Positions 33,744-41,730 of a DNA stretch of 64,000 bases are shown here, piece after piece (within the stretch, counting starts at the first letter, position 1; the number at the start of each line of letters is the position of its first letter). Under the pieces are notes generated by a model. It was not told the origin of the DNA. It saw nothing but the letters and a program-made list of their open reading frames with translations, and did no database searches. Source of the stretch: Eubacterium maltosivorans (GTDB lineage Bacteria; Bacillota; Clostridia; Eubacteriales; Eubacteriaceae); NCBI RefSeq assembly GCF_002441855.2, contig NZ_CP029487.1, positions 2,170,001-2,234,000 of the forward strand, read 5' to 3'. The position numbers were made by a program, and so were the translations under genes.

Positions 33744-34253
33744 TTACTTAAATTCTTTAGATCTCTTTCTTACATAGTAAACTTCAGCGGCTTCTGCTAC
33801 TAAAGCTGCAGAGATAGGTGCATTGTACTGAGTTTTCAGTTCTTCTGAGATAGCTAACAGTTCATCTTTAGTAGATTTGTAAGGTCTCAGTGCGTTATAG
33901 ATTTCAAGTAAACGAGCATCTGGAACAGCGATTAATTCAGCAGCTCTTCTTAAGTTTCCTGCGAATGCATCACGATGTACAGATTCAGCTACCTGAGCCT
34001 GTAATTCCAGAGTTTCTGGTCTGATTCTTAAATCTTCAGCGGTTAATTCACCAGCTAATAATTTATCCAGTGTTAATTCTTTGTACTGTTTGCCAGTAGC
34101 AGAGATAATTAATTCTGGTCTCTTATCACCGATTGGGTAATCTTCTTTTGTAACTTTGTCGCCACAAGCACAAGAAGGTGCTTCAGCTGGTGCAGCTGAC
34201 ATAGACGCCATAACTTGTTTAACGATCTGTTCTAACATTTGTTCTTGAGTCAT
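33744..34253 (-). CDS. pduE: PduE, B12-dependent diol dehydratase small subunit
   Basis: A 169-residue gamma subunit. Its N-terminal TQEQMLEQIVKQVMASM is an amphipathic targeting helix, followed by a Pro/Ala linker and the conserved DYPIGDKRPELI. The C-terminus LIAVPDARLLEIYNALRP is typical. The ATG at 34253 with GGAGG eight bases upstream is preferred to a GTG that overlaps that site. Confidence 0.96.
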   Translation of the reverse strand: MTQEQMLEQIVKQVMASMSAAPAEAPSCACGDKVTKEDYPIGDKRPELIISATGKQYKELTLDKLLAGELTAEDLRIRPETLELQAQVAESVHRDAFAGNLRRAAELIAVPDARLLEIYNALRPYKSTKDELLAISEELKTQYNAPISAALVAEAAEVYYVRKRSKEFK

Positions 34254-34265
34254 TCTATCCACCTC

Positions 34266-34937
34266 CTATTTGAATGTAACTTTCATTTCTACAGGTTTTT
34301 TACCTGGCACAACATGTTCTGTTTCTTTAATGTGTAACAGAGCAGCTTTAGCCTGATAAGCAGGACGAGCCATCTGGTCATTACGAACCGGAACTGGAGC
34401 CGGGCTTTCGCCTTTAGCGTATTTAGCAGCATTTTTACCGATTGCACGATAGGTGTCTAAATCGATCAAAGGAGCCTGAGAGAATAATTCCAAGTTAGAT
34501 AACTGTGGTAAATCTTTCTGGTGGATTAAGCAGGTGCCTTTTGACTGTAAGCCAACAGCAACGCCAGAACCACTCAGTTCAGCAGCGTCATGTCCGCATA
34601 CAGCAACGTCGGAGCTTCTGTATACTTTGATAACACGAGCTTTTAAGCCTTCTTCTTCGATACCGGCAATAATTTCTTTTAAGATTTTATCATGAGGTAC
34701 GCCAACAATATTTTCTGTCTGGAATTCAGCAAAAGCTGGAGCTAAACCAATCAGAACTTCGTCAGCAGCAACGCCCTGCTGAACATCCCCTACTGGAGTT
34801 AATTCAACAGAACCTGCAGCAGCAGCGGCAGAAGCAGCCGGAGCAGCAGGAGCAGCATCGCATGCAGGAGCAGCGCCGCTCATTTCATTTAAAACATCTT
34901 CGATGATACTTTTTAACATTTGTTCATTAATAGCCAT
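34266..34937 (-). CDS. pduD: PduD, B12-dependent diol dehydratase medium subunit
   Basis: A 223-residue beta subunit. Residues 1-20 ([19 protein letters not shown]) form an encapsulation helix, followed by an Ala/Pro linker (22-45) and the globular domain ([10 protein letters not shown]-like [64 protein letters not shown]) that contributes to the cobalamin site. The length equals that of Salmonella PduD within one residue. Confidence 0.97.
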   Translation of the reverse strand: MAINEQMLKSIIEDVLNEMSGAAPACDAAPAAPAASAAAAAGSVELTPVGDVQQGVAADEVLIGLAPAFAEFQTENIVGVPHDKILKEIIAGIEEEGLKARVIKVYRSSDVAVCGHDAAELSGSGVAVGLQSKGTCLIHQKDLPQLSNLELFSQAPLIDLDTYRAIGKNAAKYAKGESPAPVPVRNDQMARPAYQAKAALLHIKETEHVVPGKKPVEMKVTFK

Positions 34938-34955
34938 TCTACTACACCCCTTTCC

Positions 34956-36614
34956 TTAAATGCTGGCTGGGTCAACAGCCCATGGAATATCCTGAATTTC
35001 TTTCCATCTTTCATCACTGATTACATAACCAGTCATTGGACCATGGTAGTCATTCATGTAGTTAACTGCAGAAATAACTTCCCAGTCAGATGTGATCATA
35101 GAAGCGGTGTGTAAGTAGTCACCAGCACATTTCTGTAACTGAATGTTGAAGATAGATTCAGCAACATCTCTCATGCCGCCGCGATCTAATGCTTTAACGA
35201 AGTCAACAGCGGTTGCGCGGTTTACTAAGTCTTCAGCAGCTTTCAGGTCAGCAACTACGTCACGGTCAGGCATATCCTGAGAACCGTTAGCGTATGTACC
35301 AGCTTCAACTTCTTCATCGGTGATTTCTGGTAAGCCTAATTCGCGGAAGATAACCTGCATAGCACGGGCAGCTTTTGCACGGGCAGCAACAACAGTATCT
35401 TCATCAGCAGGCTGTAAGCCGGCGTCGATCTTAAGGTCACGTTGGATTACGTTCCAGTCATCATAGTCTTCAGCATCCCAGTTGGAACCTGCGAACATGT
35501 TGTCGTAGTTTGGTGTAGAAGAGTAACCAGAACAGATATAGTCAGTACCTGGTACCATCTGCATTAATGAACGAGCAACTCGACGAAGGTCAGAGTGGGT
35601 GAAGGTCTGGTCATTAGAAGAAGCACATTCAAGGTCTAAACATGCTGCTAATAAGTTTTCAGCCAATACTTCACGGATACCGCCAGGTACGCCGGCAGGT
35701 ACACCGATACAAGATACGGAACCATTCTGAGTACCCTGAACACCAGCGCCTTTTGTTACATATAAGCAGCGGGCTTCTAAGTATAACATGGATTTACCTT
35801 CGGCATAACCCATCTGTACTTCAGAACCGGAACCGGATGTAAAACGCATCTTCAAACCACGGGAAGCGTAGCAGGATGCTAAGAAAGCTTTAGAGTAAGG
35901 AGTATCATCGCCATCCATGAATACTGGTTCTGTACCATATACAGAAATCGTTTCAGCATAAGCGGTGTAGCCCTTCATACCTAAGTCAAGTTCGGTAGCT
36001 TCTTCAACAGCACACTGTGTTAAGATACCAGGACGGCCAACATTTGCGCCAACCATGATAGCTAAAGCGTTGAAAGGAGCGTAACGAGCGATACCAACGG
36101 TTGTTTCCATTTCGTCGAAACCACGGATAGCAGCTTCAGCAGCGTCACACGCGATCTGAACCATGTTATCTTTAACGTTGGTAACGTGGCACTGGTTAGA
36201 AGGCATTAAGCGGGCACGCATTTTTGTCTGCGCCATCATCATTTCCAGTACTGTCATGTTACCTAAAACTTCGGTAATTTTAGCAGGAGTAATAGAAGTA
36301 GTAATGTCTACAACAGTCGCTCTTGGTACGTTGATATCACAAAGCATACGAGCAATTTCCAGAGAATCCATTGCCATGTATTCCTGTGCTTTTTCGGTGC
36401 GGATACCGTAGTTAGCGATGAAGGTGTCGAGCATATCGAATTCTGCTCTTGTCTTACCGTCCATTTCTACGATAACGCCGTTTTCAATTTTTAAGCTCGG
36501 AGTAGGGTCTCCGGGGTTATTCATTGCAATAAGACCTACTTCAGGCCATTCTTTTACGAAACCGTCCTTTTTAACCGGACGAGCATCTAACGCTTCAAAT
36601 CTTTTTGATCTCAT
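34956..36614 (-). CDS. pduC: PduC, B12-dependent diol dehydratase large subunit
   Basis: A 552-residue catalytic alpha subunit (TIM barrel) converting 1,2-propanediol to propionaldehyde by a radical mechanism with adenosylcobalamin. Strong match to recalled enterobacterial PduC: MRSKRFEALDARPV start, HVTNVKDN, ETTVGIARYAPFNA, GSVSCIGVP, ECASSNDQTFTHSD and SGYSSTPNYDNMFAGSN. The second ATG (36614) has GGAGG at seven bases and gives the family start; the first ATG is too close. Diol and glycerol dehydratases are very similar, so glycerol cannot be excluded as substrate. Confidence 0.97.
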   Translation of the reverse strand: MRSKRFEALDARPVKKDGFVKEWPEVGLIAMNNPGDPTPSLKIENGVIVEMDGKTRAEFDMLDTFIANYGIRTEKAQEYMAMDSLEIARMLCDINVPRATVVDITTSITPAKITEVLGNMTVLEMMMAQTKMRARLMPSNQCHVTNVKDNMVQIACDAAEAAIRGFDEMETTVGIARYAPFNALAIMVGANVGRPGILTQCAVEEATELDLGMKGYTAYAETISVYGTEPVFMDGDDTPYSKAFLASCYASRGLKMRFTSGSGSEVQMGYAEGKSMLYLEARCLYVTKGAGVQGTQNGSVSCIGVPAGVPGGIREVLAENLLAACLDLECASSNDQTFTHSDLRRVARSLMQMVPGTDYICSGYSSTPNYDNMFAGSNWDAEDYDDWNVIQRDLKIDAGLQPADEDTVVAARAKAARAMQVIFRELGLPEITDEEVEAGTYANGSQDMPDRDVVADLKAAEDLVNRATAVDFVKALDRGGMRDVAESIFNIQLQKCAGDYLHTASMITSDWEVISAVNYMNDYHGPMTGYVISDERWKEIQDIPWAVDPASI

Positions 36615-36656
36615 AGTCATTCCTCCTCTTTTCTATAACTATTTCGCTACTGCTTC

Positions 36657-37442
36657 TTAAATATAAGGAGTTGTAGAAGATGGTGCAGGACCAGCCATAG
36701 CTTCCAGAGCTGGTTTACCAACTTCTCTTGCAGCGTAAATAGCTTGACGAACAGCACCTGCGTCGCCAGAGAAGAAAATCATGGACTCGTTTGAATACTG
36801 TGTGCCACCATTGTCAGGTGAAGCATAACCAACTAATTCTACGTTAGCAGCTTTCAAAGCAGCATCAGACATTAATACGCCGATACCTGCAGGAGCGCCT
36901 ACAACGATACCGAAAGCTTTGCCGATTGGAGCGCCTAATACCATGTTGCAAGCGAAAGAAGCTCTTGCTGTGTACTGGAATTCCAGATGGCCAGCGTCGT
37001 TTCCGTATACATCGCCGAAAGTTCTGTTTAAGTCATTTAAAGCGACTTCAACAGCACGTTTAGCATCAGATACGTCTTCAGCACCGAAAATAATTAAAGA
37101 ACCGTGACCAGCGCCACCTTTTGTATCTCTTGCGAATTCGCAGGAAACAACTTCTGTGTTGGTAGCTTTAACAGCTTCATCAGCTGCGAAAACCTGAGGG
37201 CCAGCACCAGTACGAGCGGATAAAATACCGATTGATCTATATTTAGGGTCAATTTTCATTGCTTCATGTAACTGAGAGTCTACATTAGCGATTACGAAAC
37301 CAATGGTGTCACCAATGGCGGTTCCAACGAATTCAGTTAAGCCACAAACACCAGTTGCTGCTGCACAAGTACCTGTTTCTTCAACTTCGTCCATTTTTTT
37401 CATGACTTCTTCCATCAATTTGTTCATTAAATCATCTTTCAT
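36657..37442 (-). CDS. pduB: PduB, BMC-T shell protein (tandem domains)
   Basis: A 261-residue trimeric shell protein. The first 35 residues form a helical extension (DLMNKLMEEVMKKMDEV); in Salmonella the equivalent segment binds enzyme cargo to the shell. Two BMC domains follow (about 45-150 and 155-255), with FVGTAIGDTIGFVIANVD and GIVVGAPAGIGVLMSDAALK. Full-length PduB, downstream of pduA. Confidence 0.95.
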   Translation of the reverse strand: MKDDLMNKLMEEVMKKMDEVEETGTCAAATGVCGLTEFVGTAIGDTIGFVIANVDSQLHEAMKIDPKYRSIGILSARTGAGPQVFAADEAVKATNTEVVSCEFARDTKGGAGHGSLIIFGAEDVSDAKRAVEVALNDLNRTFGDVYGNDAGHLEFQYTARASFACNMVLGAPIGKAFGIVVGAPAGIGVLMSDAALKAANVELVGYASPDNGGTQYSNESMIFFSGDAGAVRQAIYAAREVGKPALEAMAGPAPSSTTPYI

Positions 37443-37468
37443 TAATCTACACCTCCATTAAATTTAGA

Positions 37469-37744
37469 TTAAAAACTAGGTAACATTTTTTCCACATCTT
37501 GATGTGGTCTTGGGATAACGTGTACAGAAACAACCTGACCTACTTTGTCAGCTGCAGCTGCGCCAGCGTCTACGGCTGCCTTTACAGCACCAACATCGCC
37601 ACGAACCATAACGGTTACTAAACCAGAACCGATTTTTTCATAGCCTGTTAATACTACGTTTGCAGATTTAACCATTGCATCAGCTGCTTCAATACAGCCA
37701 ACAAGACCTTTGGTTTCAATCATACCTAAAGCTTCATTTGTCAT
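37469..37744 (-). CDS. pduA: PduA, BMC-H shell protein
   Basis: A 91-residue hexameric shell facet protein: [21 protein letters not shown], the pore loop region [18 protein letters not shown] and the ending [20 protein letters not shown] precedes the ATG. It is the first gene of the operon, followed by pduB after 26 bases. It is the only short single-domain shell protein here; no PduJ duplicate is present. Confidence 0.96.
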   Translation of the reverse strand: MTNEALGMIETKGLVGCIEAADAMVKSANVVLTGYEKIGSGLVTVMVRGDVGAVKAAVDAGAAAADKVGQVVSVHVIPRPHQDVEKMLPSF

Positions 37745-37807
37745 AAGCTTTGCCCTCCTTGGTTGATATTAATATTCTTACTGTTACTATTTTAATCCAT
37801 ATGCGGG

Positions 37808-37875
37808 AGTAATTACTTGCACTATTCTTATAAAATTATTGTCCGATCTCTGCTTTTTTTGAAAACGGTTTTCAA
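37808..37875 (-). promoter_or_regulatory. pdu operon upstream region with two palindromic candidate operators
   Basis: Upstream of pduA are a perfect 17-base palindrome TTGAAAACGGTTTTCAA (37859-37875), resembling LacI/CcpA-type operators with one extra central base, and AGTAATTACT (37808-37817). No convincing sigma-A -35/-10 pair was found close to pduA, which fits an activator-dependent promoter driven by the upstream two-component system. Assignment of either site to a protein is inference. Confidence 0.45.
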
Positions 37876-37956
37876 TTTGGTTTCTTTTTTTCTTTTAGCT
37901 TTTAAAGTCTTATCTTTTTTTGTCTTTTCCCGATATTATTTTGTGAAATTTCGTAA

Positions 37957-37995
37957 AATAAAAACAGGAAGTGCATTTTTTCACAACACTTCCTG
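37957..37995 (-). terminator. Terminator of the pdu two-component regulator operon
   Basis: CAGGAAGTG (37965-37973) pairs with CACTTCCTG (37987-37995), followed on the minus strand by TTTTTATTTTA. It lies 60 bases past the response regulator stop and separates it from the pdu promoter region. Confidence 0.85.
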
Positions 37996-38058
37996 CTTTC
38001 AAGACCGCTTTTTGACTGTTTTTTTATTTGTTCATCTTTTTTTGCTTTAAGAAAAAAA

Positions 38059-39135
38059 TCAAGAAATTTCCTTTTCATCTTCTTTTTCTTCGCCGTTGTC
38101 TCCCTTTCGCAGACGTCTGTATTCTGTAGGCGTCATTCCAGTACTTTTCTTAAAAACCTTACTGAAATAATTGGGCTCATGATAGGATAAATCCAGGGCG
38201 ATATTGATAATTGGCACATCGGTGTTGAGCAGCATATCCTTGGCGATCTCGATTTTCCGTTCGGTGAGGTAGGTGACAAAGTTGACGCCGGTTTCCTTTT
38301 TAAAGATCTTACTCAGATAGTAGGAGCTCATGTTGGCGTACTCGCCCACCTGGTCCAGAGAGATATCCTTATGGCAGTTCCGGTCAATATAGTTCAGGAT
38401 GTCCTCGATATTATTCTTCCGGTTTTCCTTGTTGTCCATGAGATGGTCGAAAATTTTATCGATGACTTTCATAATCTCGACCTTCAGGTCGTAGCGGTTT
38501 TTATAAGAAGTCACGAATTGCTGGTTGTTTTTCATGCGCAGCGGGCTTTTGATGTCATAACCGCAGGTATCCATAGAGACAATGTTCAGCTCTTCCATAA
38601 AATGCTGTATTTCGTTCTGGATCGACATCAGGTCGTAGCCATAGTGGTCATAGAGCAGATCCAGGTATTCGGTGAGCACATTGCGGGTGTCACTGTATTT
38701 TTTCTGGACCACCGCGAAGATAACCTCGCTCATCTTTTCATCAAATTTATTTTTGGCGTTTGCTTTTAATGTAGAAATGACCATATTGATGGATTCCATG
38801 AGCTGCTGGGGCCGGATGGGCTTCAGCAGGAAATCATCCACCCGGGCTTTGATGGCCTGGTGGGCAAAATCGAACTCGTTAAAAGCAGTGATCAGAATGA
38901 CCTTTTTCTCCTGATCTTCTTTTTTAATGGCGCGCAGCACATCAATACCATTGATTTCCGGGATATTGATATCCAGCAGAACAATGTCAGGGTCCAGCCG
39001 TCTGATCTCGTCAAGGGCGACCCGCCCCGAAGACGCTTTTCCAATAACCGTGATATTTTTACCGTACTGACTTAAAATCAATTCAATCGCTTCAATTTCC
39101 AGATGTTCGTCTTCTACGATAAATAATTTATACAT
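38059..39135 (-). CDS. Response regulator with AraC-type DNA-binding domain
   Basis: A 358-residue protein. The receiver domain (1-120) has the acidic pocket VEDEH and phosphoacceptor Asp55 in IVLLDINIPE. A middle helical region follows, and the C-terminal AraC/XylS double helix-turn-helix (about 250-345) has HKDISLDQVGEYANMSSYYLSKIFKK and DVPIINIALDLSYHEPNYFSKVFKK. It overlaps the kinase gene by 8 bases and is transcribed toward the pdu operon, whose activator it most likely is. Confidence 0.92.
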   Translation of the reverse strand: MYKLFIVEDEHLEIEAIELILSQYGKNITVIGKASSGRVALDEIRRLDPDIVLLDINIPEINGIDVLRAIKKEDQEKKVILITAFNEFDFAHQAIKARVDDFLLKPIRPQQLMESINMVISTLKANAKNKFDEKMSEVIFAVVQKKYSDTRNVLTEYLDLLYDHYGYDLMSIQNEIQHFMEELNIVSMDTCGYDIKSPLRMKNNQQFVTSYKNRYDLKVEIMKVIDKIFDHLMDNKENRKNNIEDILNYIDRNCHKDISLDQVGEYANMSSYYLSKIFKKETGVNFVTYLTERKIEIAKDMLLNTDVPIINIALDLSYHEPNYFSKVFKKSTGMTPTEYRRLRKGDNGEEKEDEKEIS

Positions 39136-40393
39136 TTAAACCTCTCCCTAATAATGCCTTACGGGGTATCTTAATCATCACTTCAGTCCCTTTACCAACC
39201 TCGCTGTTGATCTTAATACCAAATTCAGGGCCATAATAATATTTTAGCCGTTTATTGGCATTGTTGATGCCAATACCCGTATTTTTGTCATTACCCTGCG
39301 CTTCTGGGTCGTAGTTACCATCAAGGATCTTTTCAATCAATTCCGGAGCGATTCCCTTTCCATCATCAATAATACGGACCGTCACGATATCGCCGTCCTG
39401 TTCTCCGGTGATCATTACCTTGCCGCCGGCAGCATGGGGTTCAATCGCATGATTGATCGCGTTCTCCACAAAAGGCTGGATCGTCATGAAGGGGCACATC
39501 ACCTCTTCGGCGTCCTCGTCGATGTGAATGGAATAATCCAGACGTTCTCCCAGGCGCATCTTTTGAATGGAGAGGTAATTGCGCACATGCTCGACCTCTT
39601 CCTTCAAAGTAACGATATTGGTGTTTTCCTTTTTTAAAGTATAACGCATCATATCCGAAAAGGCATAGATCATCTCCTGGGTCTTTTCGGCGTTTTCAAG
39701 AAGGGCCAGACGCCCGATGGTGTTGAGGACATTAAAGAGGAAATGCGGATTGATCTGAGCCTGCAGCGCCTTGAGATCAGCTTCCTTCAGGGCAGCCTCC
39801 ACTTCACTTCTCAGCTTGACCTCTTCCATGAGCTCGAGGTTCTTATTGTGCAGTTCCTCCTGCATGATATGAATCATCTGCTTTTCGACCAGATAATTGG
39901 CAATCGTATACAAAAGGTCCGCAGCAGCGTGAACCTGTTTAAGAGTGGTCACCAGCGTTTGATCATAAAGCTTCTGAAGCTCCGGATTACCTGAGAAATC
40001 GGTGAGCTCGGAAACAGACCCGAGAGGCAGTTTTTTCATCCCCTCCTCGTCAATCCGGACCTGTCCGGACATAATGGCGCCCAGATAGTTCCCCTTGACC
40101 ATGATCGGAACCGCTAAATCTACGAGGCCTCCGTGACAGATATAGATCGAGGGTTTTCCGGAACGGGCAGACTCAATGCCTCCGTGAGCATCGGAACGAT
40201 AGCAGCACTCGAGACACTTGGCGTCCTCGCGCACCTTGGTGCAGTAGCCGGAAAAATTACTGTATTCCGTAATGGGATTTCCCTTGTAATCTACGGTAAT
40301 GGTCGCAAAACCTGTTGCATCTGAAAAAGAATCTTGAATTTTCTGCAGCACTTCCACATCGATGATATCAGTGATTTTTAATAAGACTCTCAT
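39128..40393 (-). CDS. PocR-domain sensor histidine kinase (LytS-type)
   Basis: A 421-residue soluble kinase without membrane helices. The N-terminal PocR sensory domain (10-170) has the cysteine set FSGYC, DAKCLECCYR and ICHGGLVDLAVPI. A coiled coil leads to the His_kinase domain with His217 in LQAQINPHFLFNVLNTIG, and the HATPase has NAINHAIEPH, DDGKGIAPE and GIGINNANKRL. PocR domains in AraC regulators sense 1,2-propanediol or similar small diols; here the sensor is moved into a kinase. It probably detects the intracellular BMC substrate. Confidence 0.93.
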   Translation of the reverse strand: MRVLLKITDIIDVEVLQKIQDSFSDATGFATITVDYKGNPITEYSNFSGYCTKVREDAKCLECCYRSDAHGGIESARSGKPSIYICHGGLVDLAVPIMVKGNYLGAIMSGQVRIDEEGMKKLPLGSVSELTDFSGNPELQKLYDQTLVTTLKQVHAAADLLYTIANYLVEKQMIHIMQEELHNKNLELMEEVKLRSEVEAALKEADLKALQAQINPHFLFNVLNTIGRLALLENAEKTQEMIYAFSDMMRYTLKKENTNIVTLKEEVEHVRNYLSIQKMRLGERLDYSIHIDEDAEEVMCPFMTIQPFVENAINHAIEPHAAGGKVMITGEQDGDIVTVRIIDDGKGIAPELIEKILDGNYDPEAQGNDKNTGIGINNANKRLKYYYGPEFGIKINSEVGKGTEVMIKIPRKALLGRGLNV

Positions 40394-40447
40394 AGATTAA
40401 CCTCTTTATCTTAATGATCATACTTCAAAAACTCTTGTTTGAATAAT

Positions 40448-40453
40448 ATTATA
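40448..40453 (-). promoter_or_regulatory. Candidate -10 of the kinase/regulator operon
   Basis: A perfect minus-strand TATAAT about 55 bases before the kinase ATG. The hexamer at -35 (TTAAAA-like) is weak. The rest of the 360-base gap to birA holds no gene. Confidence 0.5.
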
Positions 40454-40693
40454 ACACAAACGTGCACTTTTTTAACCATATTTTTGACATTTTAGATTAT
40501 TTTGACTGAAATAGGCATTAAATTGTCCAATAATCAAGAATCATTTTAATTTGATGGCAAAATATTCCTTTTTTATTTCCTTTCCTCTTTTAAATACAAA
40601 AGTCACATTTTTACTCCTGTAACCTTTTTAAGGTTTATTTAAAGATTCCAGGCGCGAAAAACAGCAATATTTTGCCGCCGGAGGCTTCTTGGA

Positions 40694-40723
40694 TTGACCT
40701 TTGCTTTTCTTCTGTCTTATAAT
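40694..40723 (+). promoter_or_regulatory. birA promoter
   Basis: TTGACC (40694-40699) and a perfect TATAAT (40718-40723) are 18 bp apart, about 30 bases before the birA ATG. Confidence 0.75.
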
Positions 40724-40752
40724 AATAACAGAAAATATAAAGGAGTATTGCC

Positions 40753-41730
40753 ATGTCCACACAAACCGATCTTTTAAAAATACTGGAGGAAAACCGGGGT
40801 GAGCCCGTGTCCGGAGAAGCGCTGGCAGAAAGGCTGAGCCTTTCCCGGAGTGCTGTCTGGAAGGCTGTCAAAGGACTCCGAGATAAGGGCTACCAGATCG
40901 AGTCCAAAACCCGGCAGGGCTATACGCTGCGCAAAAGCAACGACATTCTCTCCGCTGCCTCCATCGCGCCGTGGCTGAAGGACCCGTCGCAGGCAGACCG
41001 CCTGGAGGTCTACCCTTCCCTTGACTCAACCAACAGTTTTGGTAAAGAGCGGGCCCTGGCCGGCGCGCCCGATGGCACGGTCATCATCGCTGAGTCCCAG
41101 ACTGGCGGACGCGGGCGCATGGGACGCACCTTTTTTTCGCCCGGCGGCTCCGGCATTTATTTAAGCATTATCCTGCGGCCCGGCACCGCCATCAGCCAGT
41201 CCCTTTTCATCACCATCGCGGCCAGCGTGCTGATCCGCCAGGCCATCGCGGACGTCACTGGCCTGGAGCCTGAGATCAAATGGGTCAACGACCTTTATAT
41301 AAAGGATAAAAAAATCTGCGGTATTCTCACCGAGGCCGCCGCCGACTTTGAAACCGGCAATATTGACTACATTGTCCTCGGCGCCGGCATTAATTTTACC
41401 GAGCCAAAGCAGGGCTTTCCTGAGGAGCTCCGGTCTGTGGCGGGCGCGCTCTTTAAGGCAGCCCCGGACGGCCAGCTCAGGAGCCGCCTGGCCGCCGGGC
41501 TGGTCAACAGCCTGAGCCGTCTCACCTGTATTCCCGATCCCGGCGCTGTCATGGCCGATTACAGGAAGCACTCCATGGTGATCGGAAAGCCAGTCACTAT
41601 CCTGAGCGGCAGGGAAACCCTGGAGGGGGTCGTCAGCGACATCAATGACGCGGGGCACCTGATCCTGAAAAAAGACGATGGAACCTTTCAGTCCATCGTC
41701 TCTGGCGAGGTCAGCCTACGACTGCGATAA
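40753..41730 (+). CDS. birA: Bifunctional biotin operon repressor / biotin-protein ligase BirA
   Basis: A 325-residue protein. The N-terminal winged helix (1-65: SGEALAERLSLSRSAVWKAVKGLRDKG) precedes the ligase domain with the biotinyl-AMP loop GGRGRMGRTFFSPGGSGIY (about 116-134) and KWVNDLYIKDKKICGILTEA. The small C-terminal SH3-like domain is present. Group II BirA, so it both represses biotin genes and biotinylates carboxylases. Its 3' end overlaps the convergent P-type ATPase gene by 15 bases. AAAGGAG before the ATG. Confidence 0.95.
   Translation: MSTQTDLLKILEENRGEPVSGEALAERLSLSRSAVWKAVKGLRDKGYQIESKTRQGYTLRKSNDILSAASIAPWLKDPSQADRLEVYPSLDSTNSFGKERALAGAPDGTVIIAESQTGGRGRMGRTFFSPGGSGIYLSIILRPGTAISQSLFITIAASVLIRQAIADVTGLEPEIKWVNDLYIKDKKICGILTEAAADFETGNIDYIVLGAGINFTEPKQGFPEELRSVAGALFKAAPDGQLRSRLAAGLVNSLSRLTCIPDPGAVMADYRKHSMVIGKPVTILSGRETLEGVVSDINDAGHLILKKDDGTFQSIVSGEVSLRLR

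Noticed and set aside
37745-38058. Cobalamin riboswitch before the pdu operon or the corrinoid gene
   Set aside because: I looked for the B12-box and a large multi-stem leader before pduA and before 50630. Only short palindromes and the regulator terminator were found.
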